DNA of 64,000 nucleotides, taken from the NCBI GenBank assembly GCA_963383645.1, contig OY726557.1, positions 130,661,251 through 130,725,250 of the forward strand, given 5' to 3'. The notes beneath the pieces were generated by a model. It did not search any database, had not been told where the DNA came from, and was given only the letters and a program-made list of their open reading frames with translations. Source of the stretch: Muscardinus avellanarius. Lineage: Eukaryota; Chordata; Mammalia; Rodentia; Gliridae. A program made the position numbers and the translations under genes. Numbering within the stretch: position 1 is the first letter of the stretch; every line of letters begins with the position of its first letter. Of the stretch, positions 1 through 10,079 are shown in pieces.

Positions 1-300
1 CCTCCTGTCTCAGCTTCCCAAGCACTGGGATTACAAGCGTGCGCCACCACACCCGGCTTTAAAATAAAATTTAAAAAAGGTCTGGGGATGTAGCTCAGAG
101 GTAAAATGCCTCTAGGTTCAATCCTCAGAACCAAAAAATAAAAAATAAAGCATGATAAGGTACCTGTACCTCAGAGGTAGAGCCTTCAGTTCAATACCCA
201 GGACTGCAAAACAAGGAGGGGGTGGGTAAAGCATGTACTTAACATGTATAGAGCCCTGAGTTGAATCCCAGTACCACATTCAAAAAGAAAAAGAAAACAG

Positions 301-528
301 AGCCAGTGTGGTGGCGCATGCATGTAATCCCAGCGCTTGGGAGGCTGAGACAGGTGGATTGCACAGGTTTGAAGCCAGCCTCAGCTACTTAGTGAGGCTC
401 CCAGCAACTTAGTGAGACCCTGTTTCCAAATAAAGTATAAAATAGATCTGAAAGTATAGCCCAGAGGTAGAAAAGGCCCGGGGGTTCCACCCTCAGTACC
501 ACACACACAAAAAAAAAAGACACAAAAA

Positions 529-567
<39 letters not shown>

Positions 568-571
568 ATAG
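301..571 (+). mobile_element. B1-dID SINE with (AAAT)n tail
   Basis: A representative full-length sense dimer. The 7SL-like half starts at about 301. A pol III B-box-like GGTTTGAAGCC follows, then a GTTTCCAAATAAAGTATAAAATAG linker-type region, and then the ID-like half (TATAGCCCAGAGGTAGAAA) up to about 500. The tail has grown into an (AAAT)n microsatellite at 528-571. It belongs to the subtype whose ID half reads GGTCTGGGAGTATAGCCC in better-preserved copies. Confidence 0.85.
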
Positions 572-1819
572 AAAAAAGAAAACAGAGAGTGCACTCTCTA
601 AGTAAGCATCTCTGCGCCCCTCCACACACATACGACACACACAACTGGGAAAGTGCTGCAGGAGGCGCCACCTCACCTGACTTGAAGCAAGAGCATCCTC
701 CAACCTCAGCACCTGGACTGGAGCAGGTACAGGACACTGTTCATAAATGATCCCAGAGAATATAACTTGTTACTCAACAAAAACCCTCTCTGGATGAATA
801 CTCATAAATTTAAAATGTTTTGCCATTAAAAATGACAGCATACAACTGCTACAACAGTGAAGAAATTATGTGTACAAATATGATATCAATGTTTATAACT
901 AAACCTTAATGAGCTGGAAAGAAAAAACCACTATTAGGAAAAAAGCAAATTACAGATGGCATAATCTAACACTGTAACCTAGCAAATCAGAATATTCTTT
1001 TTTTTTTTTCTTTTTGTGGTACTGAGGCATTCTACATCCAAGCTACACCACAACCCTTTTTATGTTTTATTTTGAAACAGGGTCTCACTAGGTTGCTCAA
1101 AGTCTCACTGAATTGCTGAGGCTGGCTGTGCTTGGTGGTGCACACTTGTAATACCAGTAATTGGGAGGCTGAGACAGGAGGACTACGGGTGCCTCAACAG
1201 CCTCAGGTACTTAAAAAACCCTCTCTGGATGAGGCCCTCTGCAACTTAGTGAGACCCTGTTTCAAAATAAAGAATAAAATACAGTGCTGGGGATATAGCT
1301 CAGAGGTAGAATGACCCTGGGTTCCATCCCCAGTATCAATAAATCAATAAATAAATTTCTGAGGCTGATGCACCACCATGCCTGGTCAAATCAGAATATT
1401 CTGAGGGAATTTGAACTCATGCCATCTACACAACTGCAAAGGTACTTGAAGCTCAATGCTCCCAAGTTATACAAAATCAAAATCAGTCCTTGTAGAATAA
1501 TACACTGAAAACCAAATATGATATTAAAAGGAATTCTTTAAACCAAGTATGATGGCCCATGCCTGTAATTCCAGTACCTGGGAGGCTGAGACAGGAGGAT
1601 TGCAGATTCAAGAACAATCTCAGGAAATAGTGAGACTCTCAAAACCTAGCAAGACTCTGTTTCAAAGTAAAAATAAAACAGGGCTAGGGGTGTAGCTCAG
1701 AGATAAAATGCACCTTGGCTTAATCTCCAGTATCACAAATAAATAAAATAGGACTATAGGGCTGGAGGTATGGCTAGGAGGTAGAATGTTCCTAGGTTCA
1801 ATTTCTAGTACCACAAAAA

Positions 1820-1905
1820 GAAGGAAGAAAGGAAGGAAGGAAGGAAGGAAGGAAGGAAGGAAGGAAGGAAGGAAGGAAGGAAAGAAGGCAGGCAGGCAGG
1901 CAGGC
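1820..1905 (+). repeat. (GGAA)n/(GGCA)n microsatellite in SINE tail
   Basis: A purine tract of GGAA units (about 1820-1886) changes to GGCA units (1886-1905). It directly follows the CCACAAAAAG end of a dID monomer, so it is an expanded SINE tail. Confidence 0.95.
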
Positions 1906-3464
1906 TCTTTGGGAAGTTCAGTTCTTATAACAAAAGGTATATATCTTTGGTGTGTGCATTACTGGAGATTGAACCCAGGGGTATTCTACTTCTACTACTG
2001 AGCACATCCAGCCCTATTTTAAATTTTTATTTTGAAACAAGGTCTTGCTAAATTATTGCATTGGCCTTAAGCCTGCAATTTTCCTGTCTCAGCCTCACAA
2101 ATACTGGGATTATAGGCATGCACCATCACACCTGACCGCAAGGTATATATCCTTTTTTTTCTCTTTTATGGTTCTGGGGATTGAACCCAGGGCATTCTAC
2201 CTCTAAGCTACACATCCAGTACTTTATATATTATTTATCTATCTATCTATTTATTTATTTATTTACCTATGGTACTGGGAATTGAACCCAGGGGAGTTCA
2301 ACCTTCAAGCTACACCCCCAGACCCCTTTTTATTCTGGTACTGAGGATGGAACCCAGGGCCTGTCTACCTCTAGGCTACACTCCCAGACCTATTTTTATA
2401 TTTTATTTGGAAACAGGGTCTCACTAAGTTACTGAGAGTCTCACTAAGTAGTTGAGGCTGGCTTCAAACCTGTGTGATCCTCCTATCTCTGCCTCCCAAG
2501 TACTGGGATTACAAGTGTGTGGCACCACACCCAGCTCTTTTTATTTCTTTTAATTTAAAAACAGGGTTGTGCAAAGCCAGTCGTGGTGGCACACGTTTGT
2601 AATCCCAACATTTGGGAGGCTGAGACAGGAGGATCGTGGTTCACAGACAGACTCAGCTGCTTAATGAGGCCCTTTGCAACCCGGTAAGACCTTGTTTCAA
2701 AATAAAGAATAAAAGCCGGGCATGGTGGCTCACGCCTGTAATCCCAGGGTTTGGGAGGCTGAGACAGAGGATCGCACAGGTTCAAAGCCAGCCTCAGCTA
2801 CTTAGTGAGGTTCTCAGCAAATTAGTGAGACCCTGTTTCCAAATAAAGTATAAAATAGGTCTGAAAGTATAGCCCAGAGGTAGAAAATCCCCTGGGTTCC
2901 ACCCCAGTAACCCCCCCAAAAAAAATTAAAAATAAAAATAAAGAATAAAAAATAGGACTGCAATTGTAGCTCAGAGTTAGAATGTCCCTGGGTTCCACCC
3001 CCAATACTGTAAAAAAAAAAAAAAAAAAGCAGCTGGGCGTGGTGGTGCACGCTTGTAATCCCAGCGTTTGGGAGGCTGAGACAGGAGGACTCCACAGGTT
3101 CAAAGCCAGCCTCAGCTACTTAGGCTCTCAGCAACTTGGTGAGACCCTGTTTCCAAATAAAATATAAGATAGATCTGGGAGTATAGCCCAGAGATAGAAA
3201 GCCTCGGGGCTCCACCCCCAGTATCACCAAAAAAAAAAAGGGGGGGGGGTCTTAACAAAGTTTCTGAGGCAACTGTGAACTTGCAATTCTGTTTCAGCCT
3301 CCCAGGTATTAGAAATACAAGTGTGCACCACCACATTTGGCTTTATATTTTTTTTATTTGAAACATGGTCTTGCTAAATTGCTGAGGCTGGCTTCAAACC
3401 TACAATCCTCCTGTCTCAGTCTCCCAAGTACTGGTATTACAAGTGTGTACCACCAACCCCAGTC

Positions 3465-3960
3465 AAGGTATTTATCTTGATGTATGCCTATAATGTATGA
3501 CATTCTGAATATTGCCGTATCTACAACCTTGTGACGTTTCTCACAATACTGTAAGATTTGTTCTGCTATTTCCACCCCATTTGTACACAGAAGAAGCATT
3601 GAGCTCACAGTGCTTAAAAGCAGGTGCAAGTTGGCACAGAGAAGTCATTGGAATGAAATGGAGATGTCTCCTCACCAGTGCCTCCACCTGTGTTAGCTAA
3701 CAGGCGAGGCCAGATGCCCAGCACAAGAGTTTTTGAAGTCCTACATGAACTGTTCATGGTAAATCCTTATGTCATATCTGGTACCTTAACATGCCCTTCC
3801 AGTAGCCTGTGAGTAACCAGACTTCCTCCTCCCTCTGCTCCACGACTTGGTGGAAGGCGCCAGAGCACAGGCAGGGGGCCAGGCCCAGCTACTACACACC
3901 TCACAACCTGCTCACCTGTAATATATGAAATAATAAGGTAAAATAATGAAACAAAAAAAT
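3465..3960. other. Low-copy island, function unknown
   Basis: About 500 bp between SINEs with no similarity that I can see to the repeat families in the window. A pyrimidine-rich run ending TTTGTACACAG (about 3573-3588) resembles a splice acceptor, but no convincing reading frame or donor follows. It may be intronic or an old unrecognised repeat. Confidence 0.4.
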
Positions 3961-4077
3961 AGGGCCAGGCACAGTGGTGCACATCTCTAATCCCAGCTAC
4001 TACTCAGGAGGCTGACACAAAAGGATGGCAAGTTTGAAGTCAGCCTGGGTAATTTAGCAAGACCCTGTCTCAAAATA

Positions 4078-4116
<39 letters not shown>

Positions 4117-4490
4117 GGGCTGAGGCCAAGCATGGTGGCCCACGCTCATAATCCCAGCATTCAGGAGACTGAGACCAGAGGATCTCGATTCAAGGACAGC
4201 CTCAGCTACTTAGTGAAGCCCTTTGCAACTCAGCGAGACTGTTTCAAAATAAAGAATAAAAAATAGGGCTGAAGGTGTAGCTCAGAGGTAGAATGCCTCT
4301 GGGTTCCATCCCAGACCAAAAAAAAAAAGATTGCCTACCATGTAAGAGGTCCTGAGTTCAACCACTAGTACTACAAGAAGGAAGTTAGAGAAGGAGGGAG
4401 GGAAAGAGGATGGAGGTAACTCATTAGTAAAGTGTGTGCTTAGCATGAGTAAGGCCCTGGTTCAATCTCCAGCAGTAAAAATAAATACAA
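3961..4490 (+). mobile_element. Sense B1-dID copies and ID monomers
   Basis: Sense SINE copies at about 3961-4117 (ending in an (AAAT)n tail at 4077-4116) and 4125-4330. ID-like monomers follow at about 4330-4375 and 4405-4485. The sequence from 4490 to 4743 is AT-rich and unassigned. Confidence 0.8.
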
Positions 4491-4757
4491 AATAAATACA
4501 TAAATGAAATAAACTAGCAAATAAAAAACTACGGAAAATGCTTAACACCACACATTACATAGTAAACACTTGAAAATGTCCATTGTTGTGATTGCTGTGG
4601 TCATTTGTGCAACTATTAATATACCCTAAGAATTCATGTTTATTTCTAAGATTAGGAAGAACAAAAACAGCCATAAGAAAATAAGCACCTCAGTGGAATG
4701 AACCTATAGTACAATTGCATAATGGCCTTATTGATCAAAGATGCTCTACACTAGTTT

Positions 4758-4961
4758 TGTTTTTTTTTGTTTTTTGGGGTTTTTTTTTTGGTGGTACTGG
4801 GGTTCCTGGAAGCCCTTCTACCTCCAGGCTATACTCCCAGACCTATTTTATATTTTTGAAACAGGGTCTCTTACGCCAGCACGGCTGGCTTCGAACCTGC
4901 GTGATCCTCCTGTCTCCGCCTCCCAAGCGCGGGGATTACAAGCGTGCGCCACCACGCCCAG
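4758..4961 (-). mobile_element. Antisense B1-dID SINE (third subtype) with TSD
   Basis: Antisense dimer flanked by matching CTACACTAGTTTTG at about 4744-4757 and 4962-4975. It belongs to the subtype whose ID half contains a self-complementary GGTTCCTGGAAGCCC-like segment in place of the usual tRNA-like B box. A separate sense dimer follows at about 4997-5200. Confidence 0.85.
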
Positions 4962-5250
4962 CTACACTAGTTTTGATTCTTTAAAAAATATTTCAGGGCC
5001 GGGCGTGGTGGCGCACACTTGTAATTCCAGCATTCGAGAGGCTGAAGCCTGAGGATCATGGTTCACGGACAGCCTGAGCTACTTAGTGAGGCCCTCCACA
5101 ACTTAGTGAGACCCTGTCTCAAAGAATAAAAGATAGGGTAGGGGGTATAGCTTGGAGGTCGAATGCCCTTGGTTTCCATCCCCAGACCCGCAAAAATAAA
5201 ATAAAATAAAAACAAATTTTAAAAATACACTCATGTTTGCTCTAATCCCA

Positions 5251-5252
<2 letters not shown>

Positions 5253-5297
<45 letters not shown>
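5253..5297. repeat. (TG)n microsatellite
   Basis: About 22 TG units just upstream of composite element A. No surrounding SINE accounts for it. Confidence 0.98.
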
Positions 5298-5300
<3 letters not shown>

Positions 5301-5326
5301 GTTGTTTTTTAAAAATTGCTCCCAAG

Positions 5327-6710
5327 AGCCTGCCATGAGGCAAGGCTGGTACTGGGGCCTCCAAGGCTGGGATCGGAGCCTGCCGAGGGGTCAGGCCGGT
5401 GCCGGGGCCAGCGTGGCCGGGATCGAAGCCTGCCGTGAGGCAAGGATGGTGCTGGGGCCTCCGAGGCCGGGATCGGAGCCTGCCGAGGGGTTAGGCCGGT
5501 GCTGGGGCCAGCAAGGCTGGGATCGGAGCCTCCCGCGAGGCAAGGCCAATGCTGGGGCCTCCAAGGCCAGGATCAGAGCCTGCTGAGGGGTTAGGCCAGT
5601 GCCAGGGCCACTGGCCGGCATCGGAGCCTTCCCTGAGGCAAAGCCACTATTGAGGCCTCTGAGGCTGGGATCGGAGCCTGCCGAGGGTTTAGGCTGGTGC
5701 CGGGGCCAGCGAGGCCGGGATCGGAGCCTGCCATGAGGCAAGGCTGGTGCTGGGGCCTCCGAGGCCGGGATCAGAGCCTGCTGAGGGGTTAGGCCGGTGC
5801 TGGGGCCAGCGAGGCTGGGATCGAAGCCTGCCACGAGGGAAGGCCGATGCTGGGGCCTCCGAGGCCAGGATCAGAGCCTGCTGAGGGGTTAGGCCGGTGC
5901 CGGGGCCACTGGCCGGCATCGGAGCCTTCCGTGAGGCAAAGCTGCTATTGAGGCCTCTGAGGCTGGGATCGGAGCCTGCTGAGGGGTTAGGCCGGTGGTG
6001 GGGCCAACGGCCGGCATCGGAGCCTTCTGTGAGGCAAGGCCATTATTGAGGCCTCCGAGGCCGGGATCAGAGCCTGCCGAGGGGTTAGGCCGGTGCTGGG
6101 GCCAGCGAGGCTGGGATCGGAGCCTGCTGCGAGGCAAGGCCGGTGCTAAGGCCTCCGAGGCCGGGATTGGAGCCTGCCGAGGGCTTAGGCCGGTGCCGGG
6201 GCCAACGACGCCAGGATCGGAGCCTGCCGAGGGGTCAGGCCGGTGCCAGGGCCAGCGTGGCCGGGATCGGAGCCTGCCGTGAGGCAAGGACGGTGCTGGG
6301 GCCTCCGAGGCCGGGATCGGAGCCTTCCGCGAGGCAAGGCCGTTACTGAGGCCTCCAAGGCTGGGATCGGAGCCTGCCGAGGGGTTAGGCCGGTGCTGGG
6401 GCCTGCGAGGCTGGGATCGGAGCCTGCCGCGAGGAAGGCCGATGCTGGGGCCTCCGAGGCCTGGCTCGGAGCCTGCCGAGGGGTTAGGCCGATGCCGGGA
6501 CCATCAGCTAACATCGGAGCCTGCCGTGAGGCAAGGCCGGTGTTGGGGCCTCCGAGGCCAGGATCGGAGCCAGGTGAGGGGTTAGGCCATTGTCGGGGCC
6601 AGCGAGGCCAGAACCGGGGCCTCCCATGAGGCAAGGCTGCTGCTTGAGCCAGCGAGGTCTGATCAGTCCACCGGGTAGCCAGGCCACAACTGGGGCCATC
6701 AAGAGTGGGA
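5327..6710 (+). repeat. GC-rich 50-bp tandem array with 100-bp higher-order period
   Basis: About 28 monomers of about 50 bp. Two types mostly alternate: type a with GCCGAGGGGTTAGGCC and type b with GCCGCGAGGCAAGGCC. Both contain GGGATCGGAGCC and GGTGCTGGGGCC. Type-b landmarks fall at 5341, 5441, 5541, 5639, 5739, 5839, 5937, 6035, 6135, 6285, 6335, 6434, 6532 and 6632. The spacing is therefore 98-100 bp except for one 150/50 pair, where two type-a and then two type-b units adjoin. The array is CpG-rich although many CpGs have decayed to TG or CA. Confidence 0.95.
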
Positions 6711-6724
6711 TCGGTATTTGCAAC

Positions 6725-7078
6725 GCGGCATGCACAGAGAAATATTGCAGAAAATTAAAACCAGATGCTTCCCCTAATCAGCAATAAAAGGGCAACAGGA
6801 AGTGGTCAAGCTACAGAAAGGGCCCTATAGTGAAGCAATTAAGGTGACCAATCAGAGGGTATGGAATAAGGGAGGATGAAGCCTCTTTAAAAAGCAGGAG
6901 GTACATAAACATATGTATCAAAGTTAATCACCAAACAAGCATGGGATCGAGGGAGGGGGAGGGAATGGGATGGGTACTGGATGAGTGCTAATTGGATGAT
7001 GTGTGCTTGTATAGCCTCTCAAGTCTTATATTCCAATGTGATGTATGATTACAATGCACCAATAAAAATAAATTTTAA
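6725..7078 (+). mobile_element. L1-like 3' terminal segment of copy A
   Basis: Matches the corresponding segments of copies B (25085-25450) and C (45418-45770) along its length. Shared landmarks include GGGCCCTATAG, AATTAAGGTGACCAATCAGA, GTTAATCAC and TACAATGCACCAATAAAAAT. It ends in a canonical AATAAA followed by an A-rich tail that abuts the right target-site duplication. No reading frame of note is present. Confidence 0.8.
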
Positions 7079-7110
7079 AAAAATTGCTCCCAAGAAGTTT
7101 GTATTGGTTT

Positions 7111-7336
7111 ATTTATTTATTTTTCTGGTGGTACGGGGGAGAGGGGTGGAACCCAGAGACTTTCTACCTCCTGTCTATACTCCCAGACCTTTTTTATATT
7201 TTATTTGGAAACAGGGTCTCACTAAGTTGCTGAAAGCCTCACTAAGTAGCTGAGGCTGGCTTCAAACCCGTGCGATCCTCCTGTCTCAGCCTCCCAAGCG
7301 CGGGGATTACAAGCATGCACCACCATGCCTGGTAAT
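7111..7336 (-). mobile_element. Antisense B1-dID SINE with TSD
   Basis: Complete antisense dimer with target duplications GTATTGGTTTA at 7101-7111 and 7337-7347. It sits 17 bp downstream of the right duplication of composite A. Removing both insertions restores a continuous low-copy sequence. Confidence 0.9.
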
Positions 7337-7480
7337 GTATTGGTTTAAACTCTCATTTTGTGCTGAGTGTGGTGGCGGACACCTGTAATCTCAGTACTCA
7401 GGAGGCTGAGATGGGGATCGCAGGTTTGTACAGCTAAGAAAATTACAGCATATTATAGTTCCTGAAAATAGTTGAACATA

Positions 7481-7576
7481 AGGGCTAGGGTATGGCTCAA
7501 TGATAGAGCACTTGCCTAGCATGCTCAAGGCCCTGGGTTCTATCCCCAGCACCACAAAAAAAAAAAAAAAAAAAAA
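7481..7576 (+). mobile_element. Full-length ID SINE monomer
   Basis: A tRNA-Ala-like ID element that keeps the central segment CACTTGCCTAGCATGCTCAAGG, which the dimeric dID halves lack. An A-box-like start (GGGTATGGCTCAATGATAG) and a B-box-like GGGTTCTATCCCC are visible. It ends in an A-run of about 20. It is a useful in-window reference for how the dID half was derived. Confidence 0.88.
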
Positions 7577-7672
7577 TCTGAACAAAGATTTGGTGGCCTC
7601 AATTTCAGCAAAACAGTAATCTACATCTTTTCTCATTTGGAGAGCCCCAAACAGAACCCTAGTCAATACCTT

Positions 7673-7835
7673 GTATGCCCTATGAATGAACGCCACAAAA
7701 CTGCCTGTGCTAATGACAATCTGGTTTCTATTATGCTCACCTTTATATTTTCATTTTCTCAATTTCACCCAAAATTCTGATATAGCAACAGATAATAATG
7801 GGTGTTGAGGAAAATATGGAGAAACTGAAGCCCCC
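7673..7835 (+). repeat. Inverted-repeat arm 1 (163 bp)
   Basis: The reverse complement of this segment matches 11533-11694 with four substitutions and one single-base gap by my alignment (about 97%). The match stops abruptly at both ends. The right part overlaps the start of an old L1 fragment, so the duplicated piece straddles an L1 boundary. Confidence 0.9.
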
Positions 7836-8463
7836 ATACACTGCTGGGGAGAGAATATATAATGCTTGCAGCCACTTTGGAAAACAGCTTGACAATTCCT
7901 CAAAAGATTAAACAGTTATCAAATGACCCAGTGATTCCTGACCAAGTTATAATACACCCAAGAAAAATAATATTTTCCCCAAAAAATTGTACATAAATAT
8001 TCATAGCAACATTATTCATAAAAGCTAAAAGATAGAAACAATACAAATACTTTTCAACTAATGAAATGGATACATAAAATGTGGTATATGTGTAAAATAG
8101 ACTATTACTTGGCCTTAAGTAATGAACAACTGACACATTATACAATTTAGAGACAAACCCTGAGAAGATTCTACTAAGTAAAAAAAACAAAGGACTACAT
8201 ACCGAATGATTCTACCAATATGAAATAGGCAAATCAATAGAGAGACTACTGGATGCCTATGGCTTGGGAGACATGGAGAAATTAATGGTGACAGCTGAGG
8301 GTGTGGAATTCTTTATTTTGATGCTAGAACCCAACACTTTGCATGCTAGGAACATGTTCTACCATTAAGCCAAACCTAAAGCCCTGGGATTTCTTTTTGG
8401 GGCTATGAAAATGTTACGGTGATTGTGGTGACAATGACAGTTGCATAATTCTGAATATATGTA

Positions 8464-8681
8464 TATTTTGCATATGTGTGTAACACTGAGGGTGGAACCC
8501 AGGGGCTTTTCTACCTCCGGGCTACACTCCCAGACCTATTTTATATTTTATTTGGAAACAGGGTCTCACTAAGTTGCCAAGAGCCTCACTAAGTAGCTGA
8601 GGCTGGCTTCGAACATGTGAGATTCTCCTGTCTCGGCCTCCCAAGCGCAGGGATTACAAGTTTGGGCCACCACGCCTAGCA
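8464..8681 (-). mobile_element. Antisense SINE inside the L1 relic, with TSD
   Basis: Flanked by the matching L1 sequence AATTCTGAATATAT, seen left near 8446-8459 and right near 8681-8694. Removing it rejoins the L1 line. It therefore postdates the L1 fragment. Confidence 0.85.
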
Positions 8682-8706
8682 ATTCTGAATATATTAAAGC
8701 CATTAA

Positions 8707-8907
8707 CCAGGCGCAGTGGCACACGCTTGTAATCCTCGCACTTGGGAGGTGGAGACAGGAGGATCACGCAGGTTCGTAGTCAGCCTCACTGGCTTAAGAG
8801 ACCCTGTTTCCAAATAAATAAGAAAAATAAAATAGGTCTGGGAGTGTAGCCCGGAGGTAAAAGGGCTTCCAGGAACCCCAGTACCACCAAAAAAAAAAAA
8901 AAAAAAA
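8707..8907 (+). mobile_element. Sense SINE inside the L1 relic, with TSD
   Basis: Sense dimer of the GGGCTTCCAGGAACCCC subtype, with target duplications AAGCCATTAA at about 8697-8706 and 8908-8917. The L1 sequence resumes as TTGTATACTTTGTGAG. Confidence 0.88.
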
Positions 8908-8959
8908 AAGCCATTAATTGTATACTTTGTGAGTTAAATCTCACTGAAGTTTTTTGGGA

Positions 8960-10078
8960 TTTTTATGGTTTTGGGGGGTCAGTACTAAGGATTAAACCCA
9001 GGGATTTGTGCACACTAAGTGAGTGCTCTGTCACTGAGCTATAACCCCTAGCCCAAATCTATTTATTTTTATTTTATTTATTTATTTTATTTTATTTATT
9101 TATTTATTTTTTTTTTTGGCGGGTCTGGGGATGGAACCCAGGGGCATTTGACCTCCGAGCTACAGCCCCTGCCCTATTTTTTTTATTCTTTATTTTGAGA
9201 CTGGGTCTCACTGAGTTGCAGAGGCCTCACTAAGTAGCTGAGGCTGTCCGCGAACCGCGATCCTCCAGATCCCAGCCTCCTGAATGCTGGGGTTACAAGC
9301 ATGCGCCACCACGCCCGGCTTATTTTTATTTATTTATTATTTATTTTTTTTTTTTTTTGGTGGTACTGGGGGTGGAACCCAGAGGCTTTCTACCTCCGGG
9401 CTATACTCCCAGACCTTTTTTTATTTTTTATTTGGAAACAGGGTCTCACTAAGTTGCTGGAAGCCTCACTGAGTAGCTGAGGCTGGCTTCGAATCCGTGC
9501 AATCCTCCTGTCTCAGCCTCCCAAGCATGGGGATTACAAGCGTGTGCTACCACGCCCGGCTTAGCCCAAAGCTATTAAAAAAAAAAAAAAAGATAAAAGA
9601 GATGGGGGTTTAAACTTTATGTATGTGTGTGGGGTACTGGGGGTTGAATCCAGGGTTACTCTACCTCTGAGCTATACCTGCAACCCTATATTGCTTTATT
9701 TATTTAGGGTTTTTTTGTTGTTGTTTTTTTTTTTTTTGGCAGTACTAGGGATTGAACCCAGGGGCATTCTACCTCTGAGCTATACCCCCAGACCTATTTT
9801 TTAGTCTTTATTTGGAAACAGGGTCTCACTGAGTTGCAAACAGCTTCACTAAGTAACTGAGGCTGTCCACGAATCGCGATCCTCCTGTCCCAACCTCCCA
9901 CATGCTGGGATTACAAGCATGTGTCACAACGCCTAGCTCCTACTTTATTTTTATTTTGAAAGAGGATCTTGCTAGGTTGATGAGAGCCTTACTACTTGCT
10001 GAGGCTGTCCTCAAACCTGCAATCCTCATCTCAGCCTCCTGAGTACTGAGATTACAGGCAAGCGCCACCACGCCCAGC
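8960..10078 (-). mobile_element. Run of antisense ID and B1-dID SINEs
   Basis: An antisense ID monomer lies at about 8960-9055 and keeps the ID centre. Antisense dimers follow at about 9110-9321, 9350-9561 and 9740-9937. A partial antisense monomer lies at about 9950-10078. Poly(T) and TTTA runs between them are SINE tails. Confidence 0.88.
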
Positions 10079-10079
10079 A

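Larger units (their letters stand above)
1..3465. mobile_element. SINE field (B1-dID dimers, dID and ID pieces, both strands)
   Basis: Nearly solid SINE sequence. It opens with the 3' end of an antisense copy (1-57). Sense dID/ID monomers follow at about 80-285 and a sense dimer at 301-527. Further sense copies lie at about 1125-1345, 1543-1740, 2576-2925 and 3031-3230. Antisense copies lie at about 991-1125, 1950-2140, 2330-2536 and 3237-3460. The left half is 7SL-like and the right half resembles tRNA-Ala with the usual ID centre deleted. Short ORFs across these copies are shadows of the SINE consensus. The stretch at about 700-990 is AT-rich and holds nothing I recognise. Confidence 0.9.
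5327..7078 (+). mobile_element. Composite VNTR/L1-3'-end retroelement, copy A
   Basis: The insertion is bounded by perfect 16-bp duplications AAAAATTGCTCCCAAG at 5311-5326 and 7079-7094. It has two parts. A GC-rich tandem array fills 5327 to about 6710. A non-repetitive 3' part of about 340 bp (from about 6725) ends in AATAAA at 7061-7066 and an A-rich tail. The 3' part resembles the 3' terminal region of L1, because copy B extends the same sequence upstream into recognisable L1 terminal sequence. TSD plus poly(A) indicates L1-mediated target-primed insertion. It encodes no plausible protein: its long open frames come only from the stop-poor repeat. The same junction recurs in copy C. It could be an SVA-like family, or an L1 that lost everything between a monomeric 5'UTR and its 3' end. 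Confidence 0.88.
7786..8950 (+). mobile_element. Old L1 3'-region fragment (L1M-like), interrupted by SINEs
   Basis: The line from ATGGAGAAACTGAAGCCCCCATACACTGC through the sequence near 7870 (CAGCCACTTTGGAAAACAG) and 8020 (CATAGCAACATTATTCATAA) to CTGAATATATTAAAGCCATTAA follows the familiar 3' portion of mammalian L1. It is heavily diverged and full of stops. It is split by an antisense ID at about 8319-8385 and by dimers at about 8464-8681 and 8707-8907, and it ends near 8950. Inactive relic. Confidence 0.85.

Noticed and set aside
3573..3700. Possible internal exon after a TTTGTACACAG acceptor-like site
   Set aside because: No donor at a sensible distance in a frame with coding character. 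Single splice-like motifs are expected by chance.
5391..6634. Long overlapping open frames on both strands rich in Gly, Pro, Arg and Ala
   Set aside because: They arise in several frames from a stop-poor 50-bp tandem repeat. The peptide periodicity follows the DNA unit and indels break every frame.
5327..6710. CRISPR-like array
   Set aside because: Units are contiguous 50-bp tandem repeats without unique spacers, in a mammalian genome.
7481..7560. tRNA gene (Ala-like) here and at other ID monomers
   Set aside because: The A and B boxes resemble tRNA-Ala, but no intact cloverleaf or acceptor-stem pairing is seen, and A-tails follow. These are ID SINEs.
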